In this document: in pieces, positions 51,818 to 60,164 of the stretch
Numbering within the stretch: position 1 is the first letter of the stretch
How the letters are laid out: every line of letters begins with the position of its first letter
Origin: Pelosinus fermentans
GTDB taxonomy: Bacteria; Bacillota; Negativicutes; DSM-13327
Reading direction: 5' to 3'
DNA: 64,000 nucleotides
Assembly (NCBI GenBank): GCA_002434245.1
Contig: DJJR01000069.1
Span: 8,146 to 72,145, forward strand
Notes under the pieces: generated by a model
Seen by the model: only the letters and a program-made list of their open reading frames with translations
Databases searched by the model: none
Told to the model about the DNA's origin: nothing
Position numbers and translations under genes: made by a program

Positions 51818-52420
51818 ATGACAACATTAAATGCAATCATTATGGAAGTAGGAAAAGATCCTGCTGTCTATAAACTATCAACGGAAATTGATAAACAACT
51901 TGAAGAAATGGCCATTGTGTTAGGTGGAAATTTCATTAGTTCTCGTTTGTTCGAAGTCGGTGAAGGTCTATCCTTACATATTTTTATCAACGATATGGCA
52001 GTTCCTCTACAACTGACTGCAAATCGTCGTTTTCCTGAACCTGATCAAGATCAAATTATCTTTGGTAATGCTCTTTTTCTCATCATTGATGATGCCAGCG
52101 GTGATGAAGAAGGTGCATTAGATATTCCCGATCAATATTGTGAGATTTTCATCCGTAAACTCAAAGAGAGTTTTGCGCCTTGTCGTGGTGACGAGAAACC
52201 AAATCTGGATGAAGAAATCTTTGTCGAAAACCCAGGCACAAACGAAGAACGACGGTTTAAGTGGGAAGAAGTACAGGCACCTGGCAAAGAAAATGAATTA
52301 AAATTTATTGGAAAAGGCTATGTTCGTATTGTTGATGATGGTACCTGTGATATTCTAGAAATTCGCGGACGTTACTTCAAACAAAAATATCTCAAAGAAA
52401 GTAATAAAAATTTACAATAG
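51818..52420 (+). CDS. conserved-looking hypothetical protein
   Basis: 200 residues. ATG 51818 follows GAGGAG. The protein is acidic and soluble. The first half is alpha/beta (AIIMEVGKDPAVYKLSTEI, EEMAIVLGGNFISSRLFEVG), with an aspartate-rich middle (LFLIIDDASGDEEGALDIP). The second half has NPGTNEERRFKWEEVQAPGK and ends with a basic coil. The N-terminal piece resembles small acyl-carrier or DUF3846-like protein starts, but I cannot name a family. No membrane segment. Monocistronic with a strong terminator. Confidence 0.6.
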   Translation: MTTLNAIIMEVGKDPAVYKLSTEIDKQLEEMAIVLGGNFISSRLFEVGEGLSLHIFINDMAVPLQLTANRRFPEPDQDQIIFGNALFLIIDDASGDEEGALDIPDQYCEIFIRKLKESFAPCRGDEKPNLDEEIFVENPGTNEERRFKWEEVQAPGKENELKFIGKGYVRIVDDGTCDILEIRGRYFKQKYLKESNKNLQ

Positions 52421-52426
52421 AATACA

Positions 52427-52475
52427 AAGAACTTCTGCTAAAATAAAAAATTTAGCAGAAGTTCTTTCATTTTTA
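52427..52475 (+). terminator. terminator
   Basis: AAGAACTTCTGCTAAA pairs perfectly with TTTAGCAGAAGTTCTT (52451-52466), followed by TCATTTTT. Confidence 0.88.
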
Positions 52476-52497
52476 GAAATATCCCTTATCTCATTTT

Positions 52498-52650
52498 TTA
52501 ATGTAAATCTTTTTTCAGCAGCCCCTGGATCGCTTTTGCCAATTCCTGCACCACTTCCGGCGGCGGCTGTTCTTTGGGGTACTTCTTACCATCTACGATC
52601 CAGCCATCTTTTGTCGCGTGAAATTCTTGTTTTTTCTTATCCTCTGCCAT
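52498..52650 (-). CDS. small hypothetical protein
   Basis: 50 residues from ATG 52650 with GAAGGAGGAG upstream (the frame extends to 52680 through that site). Sequence: a charged start (MAEDKKKQEF), the fold DGWIVDGKKYPKEQPPP, then a helix VVQELAKAIQGLLKK. No family recognised. It is 170 bases after ompH on the same strand. Confidence 0.55.
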   Translation of the reverse strand: MAEDKKKQEFHATKDGWIVDGKKYPKEQPPPEVVQELAKAIQGLLKKDLH

Positions 52651-52766
52651 AGAAACACTCCTCCTTCCACTAATACACACAACTGCAAAGTGACAATTCC
52701 TCCCTCTTGAAGAGAGGTTTAATCAGTCTTCACTACAACAATCAACGCCTTCTTAATTCTGCAAAA

Positions 52767-52812
52767 CCAAGAGATCAGCAGTTTTTATGACCGTTGAACT
52801 CTTGGTTTCGTT
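52767..52812 (-). terminator. terminator of ompH-like gene
   Basis: On the minus strand AAACCAAGAGTTCA pairs with TGATCTCTTGGTTT (one bulge). It lies 10 bases after the ompH-like stop codon. Confidence 0.6.
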
Positions 52813-52821
52813 GAATAACAT

Positions 52822-53271
52822 TTATTTTGGCGCGATCTTTTTTATTACATCATCCGTTATATCCTGTTCGCCATAGACTGCAGATCCCGTGTCTACGACA
52901 ATCGTTAAACCTTTTGACTTCGCCACGGCCTTAACCGCATCGTTTACTTTATTTTGAATAGCTTCTAAAAGATTCTGCTGCTTAATTTGAAGTCCTCGCT
53001 GCAGCTGCTCATAATATGATTGTTTTTCTTGATCGTTCATATTAACTGATTTAGTGTCAAAGCTGGTTTTTGCTTGCTCAACAGCATCTTTCATTTCTGC
53101 TTCGGCTTTTGTTGAATCAGGATGCTGTTCGACTAGAAGTTGATAGTTTACTATTCCAACTGGAGATGCAGCAGCATAAGTAGTGCTGGTATTTGTAATC
53201 GTGATTATACTGAAGAGTACGACGGCTGCTAGAAAAATATTCATAAGTTGCTTGCTGTTCATTTTTATCAT
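52822..53271 (-). CDS. OmpH/Skp-family periplasmic chaperone
   Basis: 149 residues. Signal peptide: IFLAAVVLFSIITITNTSTTYAAA, cleavage near residue 35. The mature part starts ASPVGIVNYQLLVEQHP (typical of OmpH, where V-NxQxL follows) and contains the long charged coiled coil EAEMKDAVEQAKTSFDTKS... to QQNLLEAIQNKVNDAVKAVAKSKG, ending with the Skp-like beta-segment LTIVVDTGSAVYGEQDITD. Skp proteins carry unfolded outer-membrane proteins across the periplasm, which implies a diderm envelope, a key taxonomic hint here. It is not in the usual bamA-lpxD cluster, so it may be a second, free-standing copy. Confidence 0.85.
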   Translation of the reverse strand: MIKMNSKQLMNIFLAAVVLFSIITITNTSTTYAAASPVGIVNYQLLVEQHPDSTKAEAEMKDAVEQAKTSFDTKSVNMNDQEKQSYYEQLQRGLQIKQQNLLEAIQNKVNDAVKAVAKSKGLTIVVDTGSAVYGEQDITDDVIKKIAPK

Positions 53272-53440
53272 CTGGTTATTCCTCTTTTCTCATTTAATTT
53301 TGAAAGGGCAATTTACATTAAAATTATCCTATTTAATCATAATATAAAACTCCAACAAAAGCATCTATCTAAAGATATATATTTGCCGATATTTACATAT
53401 ACTTATCTTTTCCAGTACCATTTTATTAAACGCTCATTAA

Positions 53441-53506
53441 ATAAGGCTGCCTAGATACGCCCCAGCACTTCTTCTAAATGATGGGGACCTATCTAGGCAG
53501 CCTTAT
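53441..53506. terminator. bidirectional terminator after the ZorB-like gene
   Basis: ATAAGGCTGCCTAGATA (53441-53457) and TATCTAGGCAGCCTTAT (53490-53506) are perfect inverted repeats, with CCCA/TGGG extending the stem inside. Confidence 0.8.
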
Positions 53507-53570
53507 CTACTAAGCTTAACTTTCAATACTAGTACTCACGAATGATTACTATTGCCACTTTCCATCTGAG

Positions 53571-54155
53571 CTACTCGGCCCATAACATGCGAACTTCAAC
53601 CCGCCGATTTTCACTGGCCATTTTGTCCACATTATTTTTCAATCGGGTTTCTCCATAGCCAGCAATGCCAATTCGATTTACGTACCCTTCTCCCATAGAT
53701 TGAAGCAAATATCCCCGTACGTTTGAGGCTCTTAGTGCTGAAAGTTGTATATTATTTTCAAAATAACCACCTTTATTGACCGTTGCGGTAACAACAGTAG
53801 GATCTGTATGACCTTCAATAAGAATTTGCATTTGAGGATTCTTATCCATATTCGCGACTAATACACTAGCAACTTCTTTAATTGCAGGAATCGATTTGTC
53901 ATTTAGCAGCGCACTCCCTTTATCAAAGGTAATGTCCGTAAATTCCAACATCCCACTTTCCATATCCAACTTTACTAACCCATTAACTTCATAATCATGG
54001 AGTGCACTTTGTAATTGGACAATGGCTTCTCTCTTATGAGCTTCTTGGGTAAAACGCGGTACAATAACCGCCATAACAAATAGTAAGAGCAATACCAATA
54101 CAACACTTGATAATAAATCAGCGATGGGTATCCAGGGATTTTTTTCAACTCTCAT
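53571..54155 (-). CDS. ZorB/MotB-like stator protein with OmpA peptidoglycan-binding domain
   Basis: 194 residues. A single membrane segment follows a conserved Asp (NPWIPIADLLSSVVLVLLLLFVMAVIVP); this Asp is the proton-carrying residue in MotB/ZorB. After a short linker the OmpA-like domain starts DITFDKGSALLNDKSIP with ILIEGHTDPT, LSALRASNVRGYL and GYGETRLKNNVDKMASENRRVEV, the peptidoglycan-binding consensus. The start codon overlaps the end of the ZorA-like gene by 11 bases (54145-54155), so the two are translationally coupled. ZorB anchors the motor to the cell wall. There is no flagellar gene nearby. Confidence 0.88.
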   Translation of the reverse strand: MRVEKNPWIPIADLLSSVVLVLLLLFVMAVIVPRFTQEAHKREAIVQLQSALHDYEVNGLVKLDMESGMLEFTDITFDKGSALLNDKSIPAIKEVASVLVANMDKNPQMQILIEGHTDPTVVTATVNKGGYFENNIQLSALRASNVRGYLLQSMGEGYVNRIGIAGYGETRLKNNVDKMASENRRVEVRMLWAE

Positions 54156-55761
54156 CTTTTACTACCACAAAATCAGCTTTTTTATTGCTTGCTGTATCTA
54201 GCCGATTTTCCTCAATAGAGATCAAGTTATTAGACCACCGTAACTTAGGACTTGCTTCTAAGCTATGGCTTCCACTAACTTGTATGACTGGTAACTTTGG
54301 CTCTATTACCGCTAATTTTTCCAAAACAGCCGCAATACCTTTTATTTCCCTTTCTAATTTACCAATTGTCTCATGTATTGCGTAATTAGCACTACTAAAA
54401 TGGTTCGTGTAGTCATCTAATTTTGTTAATTGCCGACCTACACTTAAAAAAGAATGATTAATGTTTTGATCCAGCCCATCTATTGCCCCAGTAAACTTAT
54501 CGATACCAGTACTCGCGGCATCCAAGCATCTCCTAATATCCTCATTTACTTTCCCCAATGCAACCTTGATATCGCTTCCCGTCTCAGCTTGCATCTTATG
54601 CAAGCTTTCTACCGTACTATTTATCGTATGATTTAAATTGGAGTCCACATGATCCAGCATTCTATTGATTTGAATCGTATTTGCTTGCAATGCGTCCTTA
54701 ATGATACGGATACTGTCTTGTTGTACCTCCATGGATTGCTCATTGACAACAGTTGCTTGATTTGCGATTTTAACCATGCCGGATAACATTTGATTATTCA
54801 TTTTATTTATGTTCTCGACAAGAATGTTTCTTGTTTCTACCATTAGATTATCTACCTGCTTATACATGGCTGCCAACTGATTTTCTGTGGCGCTTTCCAT
54901 ATGGTTCAATCGAATCTGCAGCAATTTCCCAGCCTGCTGATGTGTAGTGAGAGTTGCTTCATTTATTCCATTAATTTTTTCCAATTGCTCTTTAAAAACA
55001 TTCTCAAGGCGTTCCTCAATAATATTCAAGCTTTCTGCTGTCGTCAGGTTAAAGGTATTCACAACATGCTTAAGCGAATCTGTTGTTTGGATAAAACCAA
55101 TCGCACTCTTGGCAAAACTATCTGAGCTTTGTTCTAATGATCCAACCGAATGATTAAAATGCTGTATTTCTTTTAATTGTTCCTCTAACAATAAACTTTG
55201 CTTTTGCAATAAATCTTCAATTCCTGTCTCTTTATTAGCATATAACGTTTCCAATGCTCTTTGCTGATACTCTTGTTTCAATGTCACAAAATAATCGATA
55301 GCAAATTTCTGAAATAGGATGGATAATGTCAAGCCCCAAACAGATGTCTGAAACTTAAAGGCGATAATCGCCAAAACGCTATTCAATTTTAATAATTCCA
55401 CTGTACCCACACTGCTTAATATCTCAGATGCTTGTTTTAATGCAATACCCAGCCCTAGAAACGTAGCCAGTATCCCAACACTAACCAAAATATTAGGAAT
55501 GGAGGTTATTTTGTATTCACTAGCCTCAGATTCCTGAAGCTTCATACGTAAAAACACATTCGGGTCGAATTTCTTTGACTGTTTATTATATTCCGCCTCA
55601 ATAGTCTCTAAACGCGCAATAAATTCCTGCTTCAAAACACTCAGCTTCATAATCCCATAAATAAAGATCCCCAGCAACATCACTAAAAATAGTAGGGATA
55701 CAATTGATTCTGGAACGAGTATAAATAGAACGATTTGTTTCAAAAATTCTCCTGATTGCAT
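54145..55761 (-). CDS. ZorA/MotA-like motor protein with long coiled-coil tail
   Basis: About 538 residues from ATG 55761 with GAGGGGGGG upstream. Three membrane segments: ESIVSLLFLVMLLGIFIYGI near 20, IPNILVSVGILATFLGLGIAL near 95, and NSVLAIIAFKFQTSVWGLTLSILF near 130, as in the MotA/ExbB/ZorA family (GLGIAL and AFKFQTSVWGL are the conserved pore segments). A cytoplasmic coiled coil of more than 300 residues follows (ETLYANKETGIEDLLQKQ..., KQVDNLMVETRNILVENINK, and so on). Long tails of this type distinguish ZorA of Zorya anti-phage systems from MotA. It is the first gene of a two-gene operon; the expected ZorC/D or ZorE effector is not in the window. Confidence 0.85.
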   Translation of the reverse strand: MQSGEFLKQIVLFILVPESIVSLLFLVMLLGIFIYGIMKLSVLKQEFIARLETIEAEYNKQSKKFDPNVFLRMKLQESEASEYKITSIPNILVSVGILATFLGLGIALKQASEILSSVGTVELLKLNSVLAIIAFKFQTSVWGLTLSILFQKFAIDYFVTLKQEYQQRALETLYANKETGIEDLLQKQSLLLEEQLKEIQHFNHSVGSLEQSSDSFAKSAIGFIQTTDSLKHVVNTFNLTTAESLNIIEERLENVFKEQLEKINGINEATLTTHQQAGKLLQIRLNHMESATENQLAAMYKQVDNLMVETRNILVENINKMNNQMLSGMVKIANQATVVNEQSMEVQQDSIRIIKDALQANTIQINRMLDHVDSNLNHTINSTVESLHKMQAETGSDIKVALGKVNEDIRRCLDAASTGIDKFTGAIDGLDQNINHSFLSVGRQLTKLDDYTNHFSSANYAIHETIGKLEREIKGIAAVLEKLAVIEPKLPVIQVSGSHSLEASPKLRWSNNLISIEENRLDTASNKKADFVVVKDES

Positions 55762-55857
55762 GAAACCCCCCCTCACTTAAGATAAATTTAAATCATCCTA
55801 TCGGACTTAAAGCCACTTCGTCCCCATTGCAAATAAATCATTTCTGCATTTTCCAGT

Positions 55858-55913
55858 ATGATCCCATGCCAAACACAATGGATTGGCATACTTTGTGTTT
55901 GGCATGGGATCAT
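55858..55913. repeat. perfect 21-bp inverted repeat upstream of the ZorA-like gene
   Basis: ATGATCCCATGCCAAACACA (55858 on) is repeated as its exact complement ending at 55913, around a 14-base loop. It lies ~100 bases upstream of the zorA-like start, with no T-run. Operator, attenuator or insertion scar. Confidence 0.6.
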
Positions 55914-56222
55914 AAAGCCGCGCCAATAGACACTCATCTTCATCAGCTCCCTTATTTAAGAATAACAACTAGTTTTTTTACACTTCGCAGCTATACTTTG
56001 CATCCCCATAACACATTTTCGCGAATTAACACCACTATTGTAAATTTATTCCTATATTGAAGTATATTTATAGATTGCAAATTTAATTCCAATTCAAATT
56101 ATGGTATATTTTTTACAATAACCAATTGCTCATCCTTCAAATCTTCATATGTTGCAAAAAAAATAAAGCCATGATTATAATCATAGCTCAACTTCAAAAT
56201 CCATTTATTCTATTTTTTAAAA

Positions 56223-56251
56223 GGACAGTAGGGAGATGTTCCCTACTGTCC
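56223..56251 (-). terminator. terminator (relic) hairpin
   Basis: GGACAGTAGGGA pairs with TCCCTACTGTCC; on the minus strand it is followed by TTTTAAAAAATAG. It lies directly after the glmS-tail relic. Confidence 0.6.
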
Positions 56252-56310
56252 TACTGTTAGTGGCTTCGCCAAATTCCTTGGTTTATCTACGTCACAGCCA
56301 TGAGTTACAG
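56243..56310 (-). pseudogene. relic of glmS C-terminus
   Basis: On the minus strand the frame reads VTHGCDVDKPRNLAKPLTVG before a stop at 56243. GCDVDKPRNLAKSVTVE is the universal end of glucosamine-6-phosphate synthase. Upstream codons belong to something else, so only ~18 codons of glmS remain, overlapping with the terminator hairpin. Confidence 0.6.
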
Positions 56311-56429
56311 ATGCAAAAAGCTTGACGCCACAGTTAGTGCAAGAACAAAGGCTAAGGAAAGTAAAAATGGCTTCATTGGAGAAGATAATACACTACTAAA
56401 AAGGCACCCTCTATAGAGTACCCTTCGTT
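56252..56429. other. scar region between glmS relic and small gene
   Basis: A short minus-strand frame with a signal-peptide look (MKPFLLSLAFVLALTVASSF, stop at ~56309) overlaps the glmS relic in another frame. No ribosome binding site. A hairpin with TTTTT on the minus strand (56400-56426) probably terminates the 57-codon gene. Confidence 0.35.
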
Positions 56430-56603
56430 CTATTCTTCAGTTACCTCCAGCATTTTTAGAAATTCATTCATCGAATACGCTTCTTCCTGGTCTGGTTTAT
56501 CATCGAACCTTACATAAATCTTAGCCCCATCTATATTCGTTATCGTTCCGTTATGACAGGTATTAAAATAGAGCGATACTTTGGAACCCACTTCAATTAG
56601 CAT
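56430..56603 (-). CDS. 57-residue conserved-looking small protein
   Basis: From ATG 56603 with AGGGGGG ten bases upstream. MLIEVGSKVSLYFNTCHNGT, ITNIDGAKIYVRFDDKPDQ, EEAYSMNEFLKMLEVTEE: a short SH3-like/KOW-like beta pattern (VGSKVSL, GTITNIDGAKIYVRF) typical of small nucleic-acid- or ribosome-associated proteins, followed by a helix. The length and clear start/stop, and the terminator after it, support a real gene. No family name assigned. It may bind RNA or DNA. Confidence 0.6.
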   Translation of the reverse strand: MLIEVGSKVSLYFNTCHNGTITNIDGAKIYVRFDDKPDQEEAYSMNEFLKMLEVTEE

Positions 56604-56701
56604 ACGAATGCCCCCCTATTCATTTGCTGCAGCTGCTTGTTATAGTATTGCCCTGTTTTAGTTTCTTTAGCATTCAGCATCTTGAAGATTATTCTCTTTA
56701 T

Positions 56702-57403
56702 TTAATTAGTCAATAACGGCTTTTCAACAAAACGAATTGCCGCCGCAGCTAATACTGAGGTGGGGTCAATGGATGGTCGTTTAATATGAAACAGTTCAAA
56801 TGCAACCGGAAGTTCTGTACAGCCCAATACCAATATTTCCGCCCCTTTCTCAAAAAGCTCGTCAATGGCTCCATAAAATTGATTAAGGTTAATATTCGTA
56901 TTTGACGCCTTTATCCCATTATAAATAATATCCATTACACTTCTCTGCCCGATTGGCGAAGGAATCACCACATCGATTCCTGCCTCCGCTAAGGCCGTAT
57001 GATACACTCTTGACTTGATCGTCCCATCTGTTGCCAGTAATCCGATTCTTTTTATCTTTCTTCTTTGGATTTCCTGCACCGTTTCTTTCAACATATTTAA
57101 AAGTGGAATATCAAAGAAAGGCGTAATCTTATCATAGAAATAATGCGCTGTATTGCATGGCATTATTAGTACATCTGCCCCCATGGACTGGAGTCTAACG
57201 CCGCTTCTCACCATTTCGGGAATGGGGTCTTTTCCCCCTCCTAAGATGGCTTTTGTCCTGTCAGGAATATTCGTATTACAATCTATACAAATATGGATAT
57301 GTTCTTGGTCACACTTGGCATCTGTCATATCGATAATTTTCTTAAACAAATCACATGTAGCTAACGAGCCCATGCCGCCAATAATGCCGATTGATTTCTG
57401 CAT
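56702..57403 (-). CDS. aspartate/glutamate racemase family protein
   Basis: About 233 residues from ATG 57403 with AGGAGG upstream. The two catalytic cysteines are in LIMPCNTAHYFYDKI near 80 and ILVLGCTELPVAFEL near 190. N-terminal SIGIIGGMGSLATCDLFKKI and the GIDVVIPSPIGQRSVMDIIY block match PLP-independent Asp/Glu/hydantoin racemases (YgeA/RacX-like). It interconverts L- and D-aspartate or glutamate, or broad-range D-amino acids. It is divergent from a LysR gene that likely controls it in response to an amino acid. Confidence 0.92.
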   Translation of the reverse strand: MQKSIGIIGGMGSLATCDLFKKIIDMTDAKCDQEHIHICIDCNTNIPDRTKAILGGGKDPIPEMVRSGVRLQSMGADVLIMPCNTAHYFYDKITPFFDIPLLNMLKETVQEIQRRKIKRIGLLATDGTIKSRVYHTALAEAGIDVVIPSPIGQRSVMDIIYNGIKASNTNINLNQFYGAIDELFEKGAEILVLGCTELPVAFELFHIKRPSIDPTSVLAAAAIRFVEKPLLTN

Positions 57404-57539
57404 GATACCTTTCCTCCTGCTTATCACAATGACTTTCATGATTCCTTATTTGATTTCATTATAAATTTCAACTACAATAGAATCAAATACATATATCAGT
57501 ATAAATAATATAATCATTTGGTTATAGTATGGAGGCGTT

Positions 57540-58493
57540 ATGTTTAAAGGAAAAGAATATATCTATGAAGTATATAAAGAAAAAAGCTTTTCAAAAGCAG
57601 CACAAAATCTCTATATCAGCCAACCAGCGCTAAGTGCTTCCATCAAAAAGATCGAAAAACGCCTCGGCTGCTGCATTTTTGACCGAAGCAGTAATCCTGT
57701 GCAATTAACAGAATCCGGCATCGAATATGTAAAATCCATAGAAAAAATAATGGACATTGAAAATCGATTTGAAAACTATCTCAGTAATTTAAACCAATTA
57801 AAAACAGGGCGCCTTTCGATTGGTGCAAGCAATGTATTTGCTTCCTTTATCCTTCCAGCAATCATCTCAAAGTTCACCAATAAATACCCATCGATTAAGG
57901 TAAATCTAGTCGAAGCCAATAGCGCTCATTTAGAAGACCAGTTATTTTCCGGCGCACTTGATTTTGTAATTGATAATTATCCATTGAATGAACTCATCTA
58001 TGAAAAACACTTATTTTGCAGCGAATGTCTGATTCTAGCCGTTCCTCAAAAATTTTCTTCAAACGATCTTGCTCAAGAATATCAATTATCAATCGACGAC
58101 ATCCGCCAGGGAATGCACTTAAAATCAACGACCAAACCCGTGCCGTTAACCTTATTTACTCATGATCCATTCATTTGTTTAAGGGCTGGAAATGACACAC
58201 GAATGCGTACGGACAAAATTTTCCAGGAACAAGGCATTACACCTAAAATTATTTTGGAATTGGATCAGTTGGCTACGGCCTATAATGTTTCCTGCTATGG
58301 CATGGCAATTACCATTATCAGCGATACCCTAGCGCAAAAAGCAAATGATTCTTCCAATATGCTGTATTACAAAATAAATAGTACTCACACATTCCGCAAC
58401 GTGTTTTTCTATAACAAAGAAAATAAATATATTACCAAAGCCATGGAAGAATTTATAAAAATAGCCCAAAATACAGATGGAAAACACCATTAG
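57540..58493 (+). CDS. LysR-family transcriptional regulator (CysB/CbbR-like)
   Basis: 317 residues from ATG 57540 with TGGAGG upstream. The HTH is YIYEVYKEKSFSKAAQNLYISQPALSASIKKIEKRLG; the effector domain has LSIGASNVFASFILPAIISKF. Spacing to the divergent racemase start is ~140 bases, AT-rich, so a shared control region with that gene is likely. It may sense the D- or L-amino acid handled by the racemase. Ligand unknown. Confidence 0.9.
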   Translation: MFKGKEYIYEVYKEKSFSKAAQNLYISQPALSASIKKIEKRLGCCIFDRSSNPVQLTESGIEYVKSIEKIMDIENRFENYLSNLNQLKTGRLSIGASNVFASFILPAIISKFTNKYPSIKVNLVEANSAHLEDQLFSGALDFVIDNYPLNELIYEKHLFCSECLILAVPQKFSSNDLAQEYQLSIDDIRQGMHLKSTTKPVPLTLFTHDPFICLRAGNDTRMRTDKIFQEQGITPKIILELDQLATAYNVSCYGMAITIISDTLAQKANDSSNMLYYKINSTHTFRNVFFYNKENKYITKAMEEFIKIAQNTDGKHH

Positions 58494-58589
58494 GAACATT
58501 CCTCTGTTGGCAGCTTTAGTTATCCAAAAAAGGGATGCCCCTAATTGTCACTATGATACATTTAGAGTATTACTTCAGGAAAAACTGCG

Positions 58590-59387
58590 TTACATTATGA
58601 ATGTAGCATCTAGTAAATTTCTATCTACTAATCTCGTATACTGATACTTAGGATAACCAACCATAGCTGCACCAACTACCGTTTTTTCTTCTGAAATATT
58701 GAATAAATCAGATAGCGGTGAATTTTCAATAGCTGCAAAATGTTCAAAGATACCAGCCCAACAGGATCCAAGTCCTAATGAAGGGGCAAATAACTCCAGA
58801 TAGGTCAAGCATGAAACAGCATTATTTTTAGCATATGGGAAATTCTTGTCTGCAATAGCTATAATTAAATTTGGTGCGCCGCGGAAGACTGAATCTAGTC
58901 CTTTTTCCCTGTAACCGATAATCGCTGCTTCTATTAAATGCCTTACAGGGGATTTTTCTGCCATCTGAATCGTGATTTCAGCAGCTTTTTCAAGTAGTTG
59001 TCTATTTTCTACGATCACATAGGATATACCCTGACTATTAGATGCAGTAGGAGCAAGTCTAGCGATATTCACTAATTTTGATAAGATTTCTCTTGCTACA
59101 GGCTTATCATGATAATTTCTTATAGAACGGCGAGATCTTAAAAAATGCTCTGCCTGATGCGGATTTAACTTAGGAAAATTATTAGCATCAACTTGCAGCG
59201 CCAGTGGTGCTTTCTCGTTATCGATTGCAGCATTAGGACATATTGCAACACAATGTCCACAGCCATTGCACTGAGTGCTTGCCGCTTCTTCCGGCCCTTC
59301 TTTTCCCATCTGCAAAACATCTACTGGGCATTCTTTAATGCAAAGTCCACATTTGATACACCTTTCGTTGACCGTTATTAAGCTCAT
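58590..59387 (-). CDS. ferredoxin-nitroreductase fusion (NAD(P)H/F-type reductase)
   Basis: About 265 residues from ATG 59387 with AAGGAGAT upstream (the longer frame to 59438 has no site). The N-terminal ferredoxin part has ERCIKCGLCIKECPVDVLQ and CNGCGHCVAICPNAAI, two [4Fe-4S] clusters. Residues ~85-265 are the nitroreductase fold: FLRSRRSIRNYHDKPV near 84, LAPTASNSQGISYVIV near 115, GSCWAGIFEHFA near 200, GYPKYQYTRL near 250. The protein binds FMN and reduces nitro groups or quinones with electrons from its clusters. A TetR gene is divergent, with a 10-bp-arm operator between, so it is likely inducible by its substrate. Confidence 0.92.
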   Translation of the reverse strand: MSLITVNERCIKCGLCIKECPVDVLQMGKEGPEEAASTQCNGCGHCVAICPNAAIDNEKAPLALQVDANNFPKLNPHQAEHFLRSRRSIRNYHDKPVAREILSKLVNIARLAPTASNSQGISYVIVENRQLLEKAAEITIQMAEKSPVRHLIEAAIIGYREKGLDSVFRGAPNLIIAIADKNFPYAKNNAVSCLTYLELFAPSLGLGSCWAGIFEHFAAIENSPLSDLFNISEEKTVVGAAMVGYPKYQYTRLVDRNLLDATFIM

Positions 59388-59415
59388 TGCAGTCATCTCC
59401 TTAATAAGAATAACC

Positions 59416-59443
59416 AACAAATGTTGAATTTCAAACATTTGTT
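59416..59443. promoter_or_regulatory. palindromic operator for the TetR protein
   Basis: AACAAATGTT (59416-59425) and AACATTTGTT (59434-59443) are exact inverted repeats with an 8-base spacer, 28 bases upstream of the nitroreductase start. Confidence 0.6.
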
Positions 59444-59562
59444 TAATATAATAGTAGCAACGCTGTTAACTGAAATCAATGAGTAAAACAGTCACATATG
59501 TTGATTAATAAACAAAATAGATAAAAATGTTCATTTATACAATCGTAAGGAGAAATTTTATT

Positions 59563-60132
59563 ATGGATAGGCGTATTGAAAAATCCAGGCAAGCTATTAT
59601 GGATGCTTTTACTAAACTGATGCTGGAAAAAGATTTTGAAAAAATTACGATTAACGAAATTGCAGAATTGGCAAATGTCAATCGGGGAACTGTGTATTCC
59701 CACTATGTAGATATATTTGATTTATTAAATCAATGCATAGAGAGTCACTTAAATAAATTATTTGAAAATTGTCAGCCAAGAGGCAGTGATAGCAGTATTT
59801 CCGGTAAAGATTCGCTTTGTAAAACATTTAACTATCTAGAGCAAAATGCTTTTTTCTATTCAAAAATGCTAATGAGTAAGAGTATTACTGCCTTTAGAAA
59901 CCGCTTACATGTTTTGATGGTAAAGAGTGTTGAAGAACAACTTGATATGAATGGCATCAATACAGATGTGAATAGGCAAATCATGGTACAATATTTTGCT
60001 TCGGCAACCATCGGTGTAATTGAATGGTGGATTACAAATTCAATGCCCTATTCATCAGAATATATGGCAGAACAGTTATTGTCGCTGATGGAGAGATATC
60101 AAAATGTCACTGAACCCCTTGCAAGAAGATAA
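59563..60132 (+). CDS. TetR-family regulator
   Basis: About 189 residues from ATG 59563 with AAGGAG upstream. The HTH is SRQAIMDAFTKLMLEKDFEKITINEIAELANVNRGTVYSHYVDIFDLL, close to the AcrR type. The C-terminal domain has the region FYSKMLMSKSITAFRNRLHVLM and YFASATIGVIEWWITNSMPYSSEYMAEQLL, the typical TetR_C ligand/dimer region. It is divergent from the ferredoxin-nitroreductase and probably represses it, acting at the inverted repeat 59416-59443. Confidence 0.9.
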   Translation: MDRRIEKSRQAIMDAFTKLMLEKDFEKITINEIAELANVNRGTVYSHYVDIFDLLNQCIESHLNKLFENCQPRGSDSSISGKDSLCKTFNYLEQNAFFYSKMLMSKSITAFRNRLHVLMVKSVEEQLDMNGINTDVNRQIMVQYFASATIGVIEWWITNSMPYSSEYMAEQLLSLMERYQNVTEPLARR

Positions 60133-60164
60133 TTCGACCCCACTGATAATTTCCACACAAGCAA

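Noticed and set aside
53571-55761. Complete Zorya anti-phage system
   Set aside because: Only the motor pair is present; no ZorC/D, ZorE or other effector gene in the 10 kb on either side.
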